44,973 bases of DNA, from positions 23,435 through 68,407 of the forward strand of contig JAFECR010000006.1 in the NCBI GenBank assembly GCA_018242045.1, written 5' to 3'. The position numbers and the translations under genes were made by a program. Within the stretch, counting starts at the first letter, position 1. Every line of letters begins with the position of its first letter. This stretch comes from Pseudomonadota bacterium (GTDB lineage Bacteria; Pseudomonadota; Gammaproteobacteria; Berkiellales; Berkiellaceae). A model generated the notes under the pieces. That model was not told the origin of the DNA, searched no databases, and saw only the letters and a program-made list of their open reading frames with translations. Positions 15,838 through 25,842 of this stretch are shown here, piece by piece.

Positions 15838-18080
15838 GAAGTCACGCGCTCTAAACTGGTTGCTTGCATAAATCCTTTAGGTAATTTTTGACCACGTTTA
15901 CCACGTTCTCCCAAATATTGATCAAGCTCTCTTGGCGTTAAAGTTAAAGTACGACGCCCAGCACGAACTAATAAACTCTCTTTTGGAGAAACCCCAAGAA
16001 CACTGATAATTTGCTCTTGCGCTTGTGGATCTTGGGCTGTTGCAATTTGCACTATCTTATTGCCTTTGCCTTTACCCATTTGCGCAAAGTCTGCAACTTC
16101 CACTATCAATAAACGCCCTTCATTGGTCAACAACGCGACACGGGTATCTGTTGGTAACAAACTGATGGGATTTAAGGCCTTTGCCTCACTTGGCACTTTG
16201 AGTAATGCTTTACCACTGCGATTTTTGGTAAACAAATCCTCAAGTTTTGCCATAAATCCATATCCTCTGTCAGACATTAAGATGATTTTTTCATCAATGC
16301 CTGCAATCATCCCAACAAAGGTAGCACCGCCCTCTGGTTTTAACTTGGAAGTTAAAGGTTCACCTTGACCCCGAGCCGAAGGTAAGGAATTTGCTGGTAA
16401 TGCATAACTTCTGCCACTTGAGTCTAGAAAGTAGATGGTGTCATTGCTCTTGGCACGCAGTTGCATAAAAAAGCTATCGCCAGCTTTATAACTGAGATCA
16501 ACACCTTGTACTTCATGGCCTTTAGCAGCTCTTATCCATCCCATGCTTGATAGCACAATAGTGACTGGCTCTACAGGTCCTTTGTCGATATCTTTCATAA
16601 TTTGAGCCTGTTCTCGCGCTACAATCGGTGAACGACGTTCATCACCATAGCGTTCACTATCTTGCTCCAGTTCTTTTTTTACTAAATTCTTGAGTTTAGC
16701 TTCAGAATCTAAGGTTTGTTGAAGCCTATCTCTTTCATTAGACAAATCTTTTTGTTCTGCTCGGATCTTTTGTTCTTCCAATTTTGCCAAATGTCTCAAT
16801 TTTAATTCTAAAATGGCTTCTGCCTGTATTTCAGTTAATCCAAAACGTTTAATCAATACTGCTTTTGGATTATCTTCATGGCGAATAATATGAATAACCT
16901 CATCGATATTCAAAAATGCAATCAATAAACCATCTAATATATGTAATCGCGATTGAACTTTTTCCAATTGAAAGCTTAATCGCTTTATGACGGTTTGTGT
17001 TCTAAAAACTAACCATTCTTGAAGAAGTTCTTGCAAGCTTTTAACTTGGGGACGCCCATTAAGCCCAATCACGTTCATATTGACACGATAATTTTTCTCT
17101 AAATCTGTTGTTGCAAACAAATGCAACAACAGAGCGTCTTTATCTATCTTGTTGGTACGAGGTTCAATCACCAAACGCGTTGGGTTTTCATGATCCGATT
17201 CATCTCTTAAATCTGCGACCATGGGTAATTTTTTTGCCTGCATTTGAGAGGCAATTTGCTCTAACACCTTGGCACCGGAAACTTGGTGTGGCAAGGCAGT
17301 CACAACAATGTTGCCCTCTTCAAAGCTAACTTTGGCACGCATTTTTAAGCTGCCCTGCCCTGTTTTGTACATTTTTTGTAATTCAGTTTTAGGCGTAATA
17401 ATTTCAGCTTGCGTCGGAAAATCAGGTCCAGGCACGATATTCATGAGTTCTGCTAAGGTAGTTTTGGGTTTTTTAAGCAAATGTATACAAGCATTTGCCA
17501 CCTCCTTGAGATTATGAGGCGGAATATCTGTTGCCATACCCACAGCGATGCCTGTTGTGCCATTTAATAACAAGGTAGGTAAACGCGCTGGCAGCATTTT
17601 AGGTTCGTCTAAGGTGCCATCAAAGTTGGATGTCCAGTCTACGGTGCCTTGCCCAAGTTCAGCTAAAAATAAATCACTAAACGGCGAAAGTCTGGCTTCA
17701 GTATAACGCATGGCAGCAAAGGATTTTGGATCATCAGGTGAACCCCAATTTCCTTGGCCATCTATTAATGGGTAACGATAGGAAAAAGGTTGTGCCAGTA
17801 ATACCATTGCTTCATAGCAAGCACTATCGCCATGCGGGTGAAACTTACCTAAAACATCCCCAATGGTACGCGCAGATTTTTTATATTTGGCAAGCGCATG
17901 CAGTCCAAGCTCAGACATCGCATAGACGATCCGTCGCTGTACTGGCTTTAAACCATCAGCAAGGTGAGGTAACGCCCTGTCCATGATGACGTACATCGAA
18001 TAATCTAAATACGCTTTTTCTGTAAAAGCTTCGATAGGTTGACGCTCAACCCCTTCAAATTCAACGATGGATTCACTCAT
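15834..18080 (-). CDS. parC: DNA topoisomerase IV subunit A
   Basis: Cleavage/religation subunit that unlinks daughter chromosomes with ParE. 748 residues, the normal ParC length. The active-site tyrosine is in [10 protein letters not shown]. The quinolone-determining region reads [20 protein letters not shown], with Ser and Glu at the positions of E. coli Ser80 and Glu84, that is, without the usual resistance changes. The C-terminal half carries the beta-pinwheel blades. It lies 33 bp downstream of parE in the same direction, after nudF-parE. Confidence 0.97.
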   Translation of the reverse strand: MSESIVEFEGVERQPIEAFTEKAYLDYSMYVIMDRALPHLADGLKPVQRRIVYAMSELGLHALAKYKKSARTIGDVLGKFHPHGDSACYEAMVLLAQPFSYRYPLIDGQGNWGSPDDPKSFAAMRYTEARLSPFSDLFLAELGQGTVDWTSNFDGTLDEPKMLPARLPTLLLNGTTGIAVGMATDIPPHNLKEVANACIHLLKKPKTTLAELMNIVPGPDFPTQAEIITPKTELQKMYKTGQGSLKMRAKVSFEEGNIVVTALPHQVSGAKVLEQIASQMQAKKLPMVADLRDESDHENPTRLVIEPRTNKIDKDALLLHLFATTDLEKNYRVNMNVIGLNGRPQVKSLQELLQEWLVFRTQTVIKRLSFQLEKVQSRLHILDGLLIAFLNIDEVIHIIRHEDNPKAVLIKRFGLTEIQAEAILELKLRHLAKLEEQKIRAEQKDLSNERDRLQQTLDSEAKLKNLVKKELEQDSERYGDERRSPIVAREQAQIMKDIDKGPVEPVTIVLSSMGWIRAAKGHEVQGVDLSYKAGDSFFMQLRAKSNDTIYFLDSSGRSYALPANSLPSARGQGEPLTSKLKPEGGATFVGMIAGIDEKIILMSDRGYGFMAKLEDLFTKNRSGKALLKVPSEAKALNPISLLPTDTRVALLTNEGRLLIVEVADFAQMGKGKGNKIVQIATAQDPQAQEQIISVLGVSPKESLLVRAGRRTLTLTPRELDQYLGERGKRGQKLPKGFMQATSLERVTS

Positions 18081-18113
18081 CTCATTGCTCCTGATACAGC
18101 TTTAATTGGCACA

Positions 18114-20003
18114 CTAAACTTGCGCTAAATCACCTTTTTCTTCTAGCCACTGGCGTCTATCAGGTGCACGTTTCTTTCCCAATAACATATCAAACTTTGT
18201 CATGGCATTGGTTGGATCTGAAAGATGCAATTGCAAGAGCCTTCTGGTATCTGGCGCCATGGTTGTTTCGCGCAATTGAAGTGGGTTCATTTCGCCTAAG
18301 CCTTTAAAACGCTGTACATTGATTTTGCCTTTTTTCTTTTCCGCTTTTATTCTATCTAAAATGCCTGCTTTTTCATCGTCATCCAGTGCATAGTAAACAT
18401 CTTTTCCAATATCAATACGATATAAAGGTGGCATCGCTACAAATACATGACCTTTTTCAACCAAAGCTGGAAAATGTTTTAAAAACAACGCACATAACAA
18501 TGTTGCAATATGAAGCCCATCTGAATCGGCATCGGCAAGAATACAAACTTTGCCATAGCGCAATTTGCTTAAATCCTTTTCACCAGGATCAAGTCCTATT
18601 GCCACAGCAATATCATGCACTTCTTGTGAAGCAAGCAGCTCATGGCTATCAACTTCCCAAGTGTTCAAAATCTTTCCTCTTAATGGCATCACTGCCTGAA
18701 ATTCCCTATTACGCGCTTGCTTAGCAGAGCCGCCCGCAGAATCACCCTCTACGAGAAACAATTCTCCTTGCATGGGATCAGTGCTTGAACAATCAGCTAA
18801 TTTGCCTGGTAACGCAGGCCCTTGCGTCAATTTTTTACGTGCAACTACTTTGCCTTGCCGTAAGCGATTTTGAGCAAAGTTGATGACCAGTTGTGCTAAC
18901 TGCTCTCCTTGCTCAACATGTTGATGCAGCCACAATGAAAAAGCATCTTTCACGACACCTGAAACAAAAACAGCAGATTGGCGTGAAGCTAAACGCTCTT
19001 TTGTTTGTCCAGAAAATTGGGCATCACGCATTTTCACTGATAAAACATAACTACAACGTTCCCACACATCTTCAGGCGCTAATTTAATGCCTCGAGGGAG
19101 TAAATTGCGACGTTCGCAAAATTCACGCATAGCTTCTAACAAACCAGTACGAAGACCGTTGACATGTGTTCCCCCTTGAGCAGTTGGAATTAAATTGACG
19201 TAACTTTCCGTTAATATTTCGCCGCCTTCTGGCAACCATACGACGGCCCAAGCTGCAGTTTCAGCGTCACTTTCAAAATTGCCTTCAAAGGGAAGTTCTG
19301 GCAAGCACACCATTTTTTGACTGCTTTCTTTTAGATAAGCGGATAGTCCTTCTGCATAATGCCAAGTTTGAGTTGTTCCTTCTGCTTCATCTGTAAAATG
19401 AATGGTTAAACCCGAACATAAAACCGCTTTCGCTTTAAGCACATGCGTTAATTTGGAAATAGAGAATTTCGGACTATCAAAATATTTGGGATCTGGCCAA
19501 AAACGCAAACTGGTACCCGTTTGTTTTTTTTGAACACTGCCCGTTGCTTTTAACTTAGTATGGGTGTTGCCATCTTTGAAGGACATCTCATATTGTTTAC
19601 CTTCACGAAAAACAGTGACTTCGAGCTTTTTGGATAGGGCATTGACAACGGAAACCCCAACCCCATGCAAGCCCCCAGCAAAGGCATAATTTTTATCTGA
19701 GAATTTAGCGCCCGCATGTAAACGAGTCAAAATAAGCTCTACGCCCGTTAATTTTTCTTCAGGATGCATATCGACAGGCATACCACGTCCATTATCTTTG
19801 ACCGATAACGAGCCGTCTTTATGCGCTATCACAAAAATCTCTGTTGCATGCCCTGCTAAGGCCTCATCGACACTGTTATCAATCACTTCTTGTGCTAAGT
19901 GATTAGGACGGCTCGTATCAGTATACATTCCGGGACGTTTACGCACCGGATCAAGTCCACTGAGTACTTCTATTGCTTTTGCATTATAAGCTTGTTTAAC
20001 CAT
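18114..20003 (-). CDS. parE: DNA topoisomerase IV subunit B
   Basis: ATPase subunit of topoisomerase IV. 629 residues. GHKL ATPase motifs: EVIDNSVDEALAGHA, DNGRGMPVD, and FAGGLHGVGVSVVNALS. The TOPRIM domain has FLVEGDSAGGSAKQ, then MPLRGKILN and DADSDGLHI for metal binding. It lacks the long insert of enterobacterial GyrB, as expected for ParE. It starts 8 bp after nudF, so nudF-parE-parC is likely one transcript. Confidence 0.97.
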   Translation of the reverse strand: MVKQAYNAKAIEVLSGLDPVRKRPGMYTDTSRPNHLAQEVIDNSVDEALAGHATEIFVIAHKDGSLSVKDNGRGMPVDMHPEEKLTGVELILTRLHAGAKFSDKNYAFAGGLHGVGVSVVNALSKKLEVTVFREGKQYEMSFKDGNTHTKLKATGSVQKKQTGTSLRFWPDPKYFDSPKFSISKLTHVLKAKAVLCSGLTIHFTDEAEGTTQTWHYAEGLSAYLKESSQKMVCLPELPFEGNFESDAETAAWAVVWLPEGGEILTESYVNLIPTAQGGTHVNGLRTGLLEAMREFCERRNLLPRGIKLAPEDVWERCSYVLSVKMRDAQFSGQTKERLASRQSAVFVSGVVKDAFSLWLHQHVEQGEQLAQLVINFAQNRLRQGKVVARKKLTQGPALPGKLADCSSTDPMQGELFLVEGDSAGGSAKQARNREFQAVMPLRGKILNTWEVDSHELLASQEVHDIAVAIGLDPGEKDLSKLRYGKVCILADADSDGLHIATLLCALFLKHFPALVEKGHVFVAMPPLYRIDIGKDVYYALDDDEKAGILDRIKAEKKKGKINVQRFKGLGEMNPLQLRETTMAPDTRRLLQLHLSDPTNAMTKFDMLLGKKRAPDRRQWLEEKGDLAQV

Positions 20004-20011
20004 AATTATTG

Positions 20012-20653
20012 CTATTTACTCTGTAAAAGAAAGGGATGTTGATTTAAATGAATCATAAGCCATTGCAGTGCTATCACTGTTGAAGAACTACTCAATAAAA
20101 TTCCTTTGCTAAAGGCGGATAAGGTCGCATCAATATCCAATACGTGCACTCGAATATCTTCATGTTCGCTGCAAACACCTTGTATGCCGCCACCACTGAC
20201 CGTGCTGCTATCAACTTTTGCGCAAAACAAAGTTGTTTTTTCGGCAAACCCACCTGGACTATTATAGAATTCTCCTATTACCATCGAATCGATAACCTGG
20301 CAACCTGCTTCCTCATAAGCCTCACGTTGCATTGTTTGCATTAATGTTTCGTTAGGTTCTTGTAACCCTGCAACCACTTCAAGTAACCAAGGGCTTTCTT
20401 GTTCTCTGTTAACAACGCCGACTCTAAACTGCTCAATCAGAAGCAATTTTTGTTTTAAAATATCGACTAACAATACCGCAGCCGCATCTTTTGAACGGAT
20501 CTGCTCCCTTTTTAGCCAGGGGCTCCATTCCCCTGAAAAACATTTGTGACGCAAGGTAAACTCTTGGACCTGGTAAAATCCGCGATACACAAAGTTATTA
20601 GACTTTATTTCAACTGCCTCATGTTGCCATGAGGGAACCCAAAGCATTGTCAT
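20012..20653 (-). CDS. nudF: ADP-ribose pyrophosphatase (Nudix)
   Basis: Hydrolyses ADP-ribose to AMP and ribose 5-phosphate. 213 residues. The Nudix box (Gx5Ex7REUxEExGU) occupies residues 96-118: GLQEPNETLMQTMQREAYEE, then AGC. The N-terminal strand region (FVYRGFYQVQEFTLRH), LLIEQFRVGV and FYNSPGGFAEKTTLFCAKV fit the ADP-ribose-specific NudF group rather than general Nudix proteins. The gene order nudF-parE also occurs in other gammaproteobacteria. The start could be ATG 20653 or 20647; neither has a strong ribosome site. Confidence 0.92.
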   Translation of the reverse strand: MTMLWVPSWQHEAVEIKSNNFVYRGFYQVQEFTLRHKCFSGEWSPWLKREQIRSKDAAAVLLVDILKQKLLLIEQFRVGVVNREQESPWLLEVVAGLQEPNETLMQTMQREAYEEAGCQVIDSMVIGEFYNSPGGFAEKTTLFCAKVDSSTVSGGGIQGVCSEHEDIRVHVLDIDATLSAFSKGILLSSSSTVIALQWLMIHLNQHPFLLQSK

Positions 20654-20821
20654 CCATTATTCTCAGTCTGGCTAGTAAGATACAGAGTCTACCGAGGCTG
20701 TTTAAAATTGACAATTTCAAGTTATGCATCGCTGATCAGGTTTGTTGTACACAGAAATATGGTAGGATGCTGGGCTTATTCATTTTCAAAAAATATTTAT
20801 CTAACTATCTTGGAAATTAAA

Positions 20822-21478
20822 ATGAATTTTCAAAGGTCTCGCACGAATATGGTCACACAACAAGTTAGATCTTGGAATGTGGTAAACGAAAATATCTTAG
20901 CGGCGATGATGCAGATCTCACGAGAAAGCTTTGTGCCATTGGCTTTTCACCATCTTGCATACAGCGACACCGATATTCCATTAAGCGAAGGCCAAACCAT
21001 GTTATCTCCGAAAGTGGTTGGTAGAGCGTTACAATCTTTAAAGCTAACCGGTCAGGAAAAAGTATTGGAAGTGGGTACAGGCACAGGGTATGTCACCGCT
21101 TGTTTAGCAAAATTGGCAAAAGAGATCATCAGCGTTGAAATTCAACCAACCTTACTTGCACAAGCTGAGATGAATTTAAACACCTTGTCGTGTCGAAATT
21201 TAACCCTAACCCAAGGGGATGCTGTGTTCGGTTGGACAGAATATGCCCCTTATGATGTGATTGTTGTCACTGGCTCTTATCCCCTTGGCGTACCAGAAAA
21301 AATCTGTGAGCAATTAAAACCGGACGGGCGACTTTTTGCAATTACTGGTATTGCTCCTCTGATGAGAGCAGTTATCATTGAACGTCATGGAAAATCTGAT
21401 TATGCCACCCATACGCTCTTTGAAACGGTTGTTCCCGCTTTAATTCATGCGCCACAACCTAAAAAATTTCAATTTTAA
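20822..21478 (+). CDS. Protein-L-isoaspartate O-methyltransferase family protein
   Basis: SAM-dependent methyltransferase of the PCMT family, 218 residues from ATG 20822 (GGAA 6 bases upstream); a longer frame from 20708 adds residues unlike the family and is not used. SAM motif I is VLEVGTGTGYV (82-91). The family signature is present as the SEGQTMLSPKVV region before motif I and YDVIVVTGSYPLGVPEKI after it. The first half, NMVTQQVRSWNV and ESFVPLAF, matches the divergent PCMT form usually found just before tolC, as here (11-bp gap). In that group repair of isoaspartate is not well proven. Divergent from nudF. Confidence 0.88.
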   Translation: MNFQRSRTNMVTQQVRSWNVVNENILAAMMQISRESFVPLAFHHLAYSDTDIPLSEGQTMLSPKVVGRALQSLKLTGQEKVLEVGTGTGYVTACLAKLAKEIISVEIQPTLLAQAEMNLNTLSCRNLTLTQGDAVFGWTEYAPYDVIVVTGSYPLGVPEKICEQLKPDGRLFAITGIAPLMRAVIIERHGKSDYATHTLFETVVPALIHAPQPKKFQF

Positions 21479-21489
21479 CTAGGTGAAGT

Positions 21490-22818
21490 ATGGGTTCGTT
21501 TCGTGTTTATCTCACACTACTGTTATGCTGGTCTCACAGCTTACAAGCTGACAGCTTAACACAAGTTTATCGCTTAGCAGTGCAAAGCGATCCTGTGCTT
21601 CAACAAGCTTTTTTTGCACTACAAGCAAACAAGGAAGCTTTTCCTCAAGCTTTGGCACAAATGGTCCCCAGCTTATCAGGCAACTATCAAACAGTTGGTA
21701 CCGAAACGAGTCAAGCTACCCCTAACATCTTTGTAGCGCAAGGGGGGTACAACTCTCAAAACTACGGCCTGACCTTAACGCAACCCATTTATCACCCTGA
21801 GCATTGGGCACAACTTGAAAGATCACGTCATACTGTAAAAAGTGCCCAAGCAACTTATCTCAACGCGGCGCAAACTCTTGTTATTCGAGTTTCCACCCAA
21901 TATTTCAATATTCTTGGTGCCATTGATGATTTGGACTATGCCAAAGGGCAAGTAAAGTCTTTTGGCCGTGAATATGAACAAGCAAAACAACGCTTTGATG
22001 TAGGCCTTATTGCTATCACCGATGTTGAAACGGCAAAATCTCGCTACGATAATGCATTGGCAACTGAAATATCTGCAAAAAATACCGTGGCAAATGAATA
22101 TGAAAAGTTACGTCAAATTGTCGGTCAACCTATTCAAGCGGTGACCCTGTTCCCCATTCAAAAAAAATTACCATTATTGCCTCCTTCCCCCAATCAGCAA
22201 GAAACATGGGTCAACACGGCTCATTTATACAACTTAGATGTTATTGCTGTTAAAGAGCAGGCCTTGCAAACTAAATCGGAAATCGGTGTGCAAGTGGCTG
22301 GGCATTTTCCAAAAATTGATGTGCAAGGTAATGTACAACGTAATAAAAGCGGACCGCCGTTTGCTGACTTAACCTATAGCCGCAGCGTCACGTTAAATAT
22401 TTCTATGCCCATTTTTGCAGGCGGTGGGATCGTTTCGCGCACCAAAGAAGCAAGCGCACGTTACAATGAAGTTTTAGAAAGAGTAGAACAAACACAACGC
22501 CAGGCTGATGCTGATACGCGAGAAGCTTTTCGAGGTGTCCTAACTGCTATCAGTCGTGTTGAAGCACTGGCTCAAGCCGTTATTTCCAGCGAAAGTTCTC
22601 TTAAAGCCACGCAAGCAGCCTATGAAGCCGGCACTCGAACCATTGTCGATGTGCTTAACGCCGAAGTGCTCTTACTCAATGCAAAACGAGAACATGCCAA
22701 AGCACGTTATGAGTACTTATTGCAAGGCTTAACCCTAAAACAAAAAGCCGGCACACTCACCTCTGATGATCTCTATGCTGTTAGCAATTTGATAGAATGC
22801 GATACTGCGCAAACCTAA
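21490..22818 (+). CDS. tolC: TolC-family outer membrane efflux protein
   Basis: Outer membrane channel of type I secretion and RND/MFS efflux pumps. 442 residues. Signal peptide with cleavage likely after HSLQA (residue 20). The two internally repeated OEP halves are visible: LTQVYRLAVQSDPVLQQAFF opens the first, and each half carries long amphipathic helices (YAKGQVKSFGREYEQAKQRF; GVLTAISRVEALAQAV). GTRTIVDVLNAEVLLLNAKR is the characteristic late motif. It is translated right after the PCMT gene, probably as an operon. It is a possible outer-membrane partner for leader-peptide export, but TolC is generic. Confidence 0.93.
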   Translation: MGSFRVYLTLLLCWSHSLQADSLTQVYRLAVQSDPVLQQAFFALQANKEAFPQALAQMVPSLSGNYQTVGTETSQATPNIFVAQGGYNSQNYGLTLTQPIYHPEHWAQLERSRHTVKSAQATYLNAAQTLVIRVSTQYFNILGAIDDLDYAKGQVKSFGREYEQAKQRFDVGLIAITDVETAKSRYDNALATEISAKNTVANEYEKLRQIVGQPIQAVTLFPIQKKLPLLPPSPNQQETWVNTAHLYNLDVIAVKEQALQTKSEIGVQVAGHFPKIDVQGNVQRNKSGPPFADLTYSRSVTLNISMPIFAGGGIVSRTKEASARYNEVLERVEQTQRQADADTREAFRGVLTAISRVEALAQAVISSESSLKATQAAYEAGTRTIVDVLNAEVLLLNAKREHAKARYEYLLQGLTLKQKAGTLTSDDLYAVSNLIECDTAQT

Positions 22819-22841
22819 ATAAATGACACGAAAATGCATAA

Positions 22842-22863
22842 GCCTGCCCTGGCCTGAGCAGGC
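22842..22863. terminator. Hairpin between convergent tolC and waaA
   Basis: A 6-bp stem GCCTGC/GCAGGC with a 10-base loop in the 55-bp gap. No clear T-run follows on the plus strand; on the minus strand TTATGCATTTT follows. A weak bidirectional terminator. Confidence 0.4.
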
Positions 22864-22873
22864 ACGCAGGCCC

Positions 22874-24190
22874 CTAAATAGCAAGTGACGCTTGCGAAGC
22901 AGGCGAGCAAAATGCATCTATCAATTTCATCAACTTATCGAGCGCACCTTTATTTTGCTCTACGACTGTTTTAGCCAATTGTCCTTGTGTATGGCGTAGT
23001 GTTGTATTTTCAATTAATAAAGCTAGCTGATGTTTTAGTTCATTTTCATCTTGCACAATGGTTGCCCCTTTTGCTTTAGTCAGCATTTCACTGATGGCCA
23101 CAAAATTAAATAAATGCGGGCCTGTTAAGACTGGCAACCCAAGTGCTGCTGGCTCTAACAGATTATGCCCACCGATTGGGGTAAAACTGCCACCAACCAG
23201 AGCAATATCACTTGCCGCATAAAATAAAGGCATTTCACCCATCGTATCGCCCAAGAAGATATCTACGGTGTTATCCATGGCTAGCTTTTGACTACGTCTT
23301 ACTACTTTAAAGCCACGTTCAACACACAAGCTAGCAACTTTGTTAAATCTGTCAGGATGCCTTGGTACTAAAAACAAAAGCAAATTGGAATATCTTTCTT
23401 TTAAGGAACGATAGACATCCATCACCAGCGTTTCTTCACCTTCATGCGTGCTCGCTGCAATCCAGATGATTCGATCGTTACCTATATCTCGACGCAGCTC
23501 CATACCCGCTTCATTCAAATAATTTGGCAATTGCAGATCAAATTTAATATTTCCTGTTTCCCAAATATTTTCGGCTTTAACACCCAACTCCTGAAAACGC
23601 TTGGCGTCTAACGCACTTTGTACCGCCACGCCTTTGATAGGTTTCACCATGTCTTTTGCAAAAGGCCCTAACCACTGGTAACGGCGGGCAGAAATAGGGG
23701 ATAAACGACCATTTGCGATTAATACAGGAAGGTTTCTTTTGCTACAGGCGTGCAATAAATTAGGCCAAATTTCCGTTTCCATAAGAATCAATAACTTGGG
23801 CTTGATCCGCCGAAAAAAGGTATTGAGTGCCCAAGGCAAATCATATGGTAAATAACAATGATAAACTTGTTTTCCTAAAATATCTTTAAAAGCGGCCTGC
23901 ACTCTTTCTGAGCCAGTTGGCGTAGTTGTTGTAAATAGGATGGGGGCTTGAGGATATTGTTGCTTGATCCGATGAATAAGTGGAATAGCCGAAACAGCTT
24001 CTCCTACTGAAACTGCGTGAACCCATAATACATTATCTAAGGGTGGCAGTGGTGCATGGCCTAGCCTTTCAGACCATCTTCGTCTATATCCTTTAAATTT
24101 CAGACTTCTAACCCAAAGACGAAAAAACACCCAGGGTAGCAAACAAGTAAATATCAAACTATAAAAACACCTAAGAGATCGCCAAGCCAT
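22874..24190 (-). CDS. waaA: 3-deoxy-D-manno-octulosonic acid (Kdo) transferase
   Basis: Transfers Kdo from CMP-Kdo to lipid IVA, the first step of LPS core assembly, at the inner membrane. 438 residues. An N-terminal membrane anchor (LIFTCLLPWVFFRLW) is followed by WVHAVSVGEAVSAIPLI, with the catalytic Glu in GEA, then METEIWPNLL, SARRYQWLGPF and the sugar-nucleotide motif IGGHNLLEPAALGLPVLTGP. GT30 family throughout. Divergent from a family 2 glycosyltransferase gene, as often seen with waaA neighbours. Confidence 0.95.
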   Translation of the reverse strand: MAWRSLRCFYSLIFTCLLPWVFFRLWVRSLKFKGYRRRWSERLGHAPLPPLDNVLWVHAVSVGEAVSAIPLIHRIKQQYPQAPILFTTTTPTGSERVQAAFKDILGKQVYHCYLPYDLPWALNTFFRRIKPKLLILMETEIWPNLLHACSKRNLPVLIANGRLSPISARRYQWLGPFAKDMVKPIKGVAVQSALDAKRFQELGVKAENIWETGNIKFDLQLPNYLNEAGMELRRDIGNDRIIWIAASTHEGEETLVMDVYRSLKERYSNLLLFLVPRHPDRFNKVASLCVERGFKVVRRSQKLAMDNTVDIFLGDTMGEMPLFYAASDIALVGGSFTPIGGHNLLEPAALGLPVLTGPHLFNFVAISEMLTKAKGATIVQDENELKHQLALLIENTTLRHTQGQLAKTVVEQNKGALDKLMKLIDAFCSPASQASLAI

Positions 24191-24220
24191 ATACCTGTCC
24201 TCATCAAAAAAACCAGATCA

Positions 24221-24243
24221 TTTTAACTCTTTTTGAGTTAAAA
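24221..24243. promoter_or_regulatory. 9-bp perfect dyad between waaA and the glycosyltransferase gene
   Basis: TTTTAACTC-TTTTT-GAGTTAAAA, a perfect inverted repeat in the 127-bp divergent intergenic region. Because both flanking genes point away from it, an operator is more likely than a terminator. A TATTAT at 24305-24310 lies only 7 bases before the downstream ATG. Confidence 0.45.
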
Positions 24244-24317
24244 GTCCGAGTCACATTCTCATCCCTATATAAATCCGCTATGATTTTATTTATTGCCATA
24301 AACATATTATGATTTAG

Positions 24318-25067
24318 ATGACAAAATTAACTGTGATTGTTATTACTAAAAACGAGGCCCACAATATCGTCGATTGTTTAAAAAGCGTTTCGTTTGCCGA
24401 TGAAATTATTGTCTTTGATTCTGGCAGCACCGATGGCACGCCCGAGCTTTGTCGTGCTTATACCGACAAAGTGATTGTCACCCCCGATTGGCCTGGAGAT
24501 GGGCCTCAAAAAAATAGAGCTTTACAAAAAGCAACTGGGGAATGGATTTTGTGCCTTGATGCTGATGAACGTGTGAGTGCTTCTTTGGCGAAAGAGCTTC
24601 AATCATCCATTAAAAATACTACCGATACTGCCTTTGATATTCCTTATCAATCAACTTATTGTGGCAAAACGATCCGCTTTGGCGATTGGCGAGGTGAATC
24701 TCATATCCGCCTTTTTATGCGAGGCAAAGCGCAATTTACAGAAGATATCGTCCATTGTCATTTGCAAGTACAAGGTAATATTGGCAAACTTAAAAATCCA
24801 ATAATTCATCATCCCTTTTTGCATTTACATGCCATGATCTACAAAATGAATGATTATTCAAGCCAAAGTGCTAAAGCACTACGCGCTAGAGGTAAAAAAG
24901 CTTCTCTTTATACAGCACTTTCTCATAGTTTTTGGTCATTTCTTCGAGGCTATATTTTAAAATTTGGTTTTCTGGATGGTAGAGAAGGTCTTTTACTTGC
25001 TATAAGCAATGCACAAGGCACTTTTTATCGTTATTTAAAACTGATGTATCTATGTGAACAAAGGTGA
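24318..25067 (+). CDS. Family 2 glycosyltransferase (WaaE/KdtX-like, LPS core)
   Basis: GT-A fold sugar transferase, 249 residues. N-terminus LTVIVITKNEAHNIVDCL and FDSGSTDGTPELC give the nucleotide-binding strand-turns; DADERVS (81-87) is the DxD-type metal site; WRGESHIRLFMRG and KLKNPIIHHPFLH follow as in the WaaE-like group that adds a hexose to the inner LPS core. A late aromatic/hydrophobic stretch (HSFWSFLRGYILKFGFLDG) fits peripheral membrane association. Proximity to waaA supports an LPS role; the exact sugar is unknown. No Shine-Dalgarno is visible and a TATTAT lies 7 bases upstream of ATG, so the message may be leaderless. It is followed within 4 bp by a deacetylase gene. Confidence 0.85.
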   Translation: MTKLTVIVITKNEAHNIVDCLKSVSFADEIIVFDSGSTDGTPELCRAYTDKVIVTPDWPGDGPQKNRALQKATGEWILCLDADERVSASLAKELQSSIKNTTDTAFDIPYQSTYCGKTIRFGDWRGESHIRLFMRGKAQFTEDIVHCHLQVQGNIGKLKNPIIHHPFLHLHAMIYKMNDYSSQSAKALRARGKKASLYTALSHSFWSFLRGYILKFGFLDGREGLLLAISNAQGTFYRYLKLMYLCEQR

Positions 25068-25070
25068 CGC

Positions 25071-25820
25071 TTGCCAAGAAAACCTCGAATCATCACCTTA
25101 ATGTTTCATCGCGTTAACGACGCCTCCCTTGGTTTTCAAGCACCACAATTTGCACGATATTTATCTTATCTTGTAAATCATTTTCCGATTGTTGTACCAG
25201 GTTCTCCTATTCATGATCCGTTGGCCATTTGTTTAACCTTTGATGATGCTTACTATGATTTTTATCACGATGTTTTTCCTTTATTGCAACAACACAAAAT
25301 TAAAGCGTTATTAGCTGTGCCCGTAAAATACATTGTTGAAAAAACAACCGTGCCTGCAAACAAACGCCTGAGTGTGCCTTATGTTGAAGGCATGGAAAAC
25401 CCCATTCATGCTGATAAAACTCCTTTTTGTACCTGGGAAGAACTACGGGAAATGTCACAAAGTAATCATGTTGTGATGGCATCTCACAGTTACAGTCACG
25501 CAAATCTAGCTCATAAAAATGCAAATTTTTCGCAAGAAATTATTTTTTCGCAAAAAATCTTACAAGAAAAGCTCAAAGTGCCTATCGATTCTTTTGTTTA
25601 TCCTTATGGGCGCATGAGTAAAACAGCTTGTAACATGGTCAATCAATTTTATCGCTATGGGATTAGGATTGGCAGTGCTTTAAACCTCGGATGGGATAGC
25701 ACACAGCATATTTATAGGATAAATGCAGATCCTTTATGGACTAACATGCAGCCTATCACAAAGCGATTGATTCACAAATTGACGCTCAAGTATTGGGCAA
25801 ATAGGTTACGACTAAAATGA
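25071..25820 (+). CDS. Polysaccharide deacetylase family protein (carbohydrate esterase 4)
   Basis: 249 residues, TTG start at 25071 with AAGGTGA 5 bases before it, 3 bp after the glycosyltransferase stop. NodB-homology motifs: ICLTFDDAYYDF (catalytic Asp and metal Asp, 56-59), MASHSYSHANL (metal His pair), FVYPYGRMS. These indicate metal-dependent removal of N-acetyl (or similar) groups from a cell-envelope glycan. No signal peptide, so it probably acts on a cytoplasmic or membrane-associated intermediate. Coupling to a glycosyltransferase suggests modification of LPS core or another surface sugar (inference). Confidence 0.85.
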   Translation: MPRKPRIITLMFHRVNDASLGFQAPQFARYLSYLVNHFPIVVPGSPIHDPLAICLTFDDAYYDFYHDVFPLLQQHKIKALLAVPVKYIVEKTTVPANKRLSVPYVEGMENPIHADKTPFCTWEELREMSQSNHVVMASHSYSHANLAHKNANFSQEIIFSQKILQEKLKVPIDSFVYPYGRMSKTACNMVNQFYRYGIRIGSALNLGWDSTQHIYRINADPLWTNMQPITKRLIHKLTLKYWANRLRLK

Positions 25821-25842
25821 ACTTCTTCCCAAGGATGGGACT

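Noticed and set aside
20708..20821. 38-residue N-terminal extension of the PCMT-family protein
   Set aside because: The extension does not resemble the family and a good start with GGAA exists at 20822.
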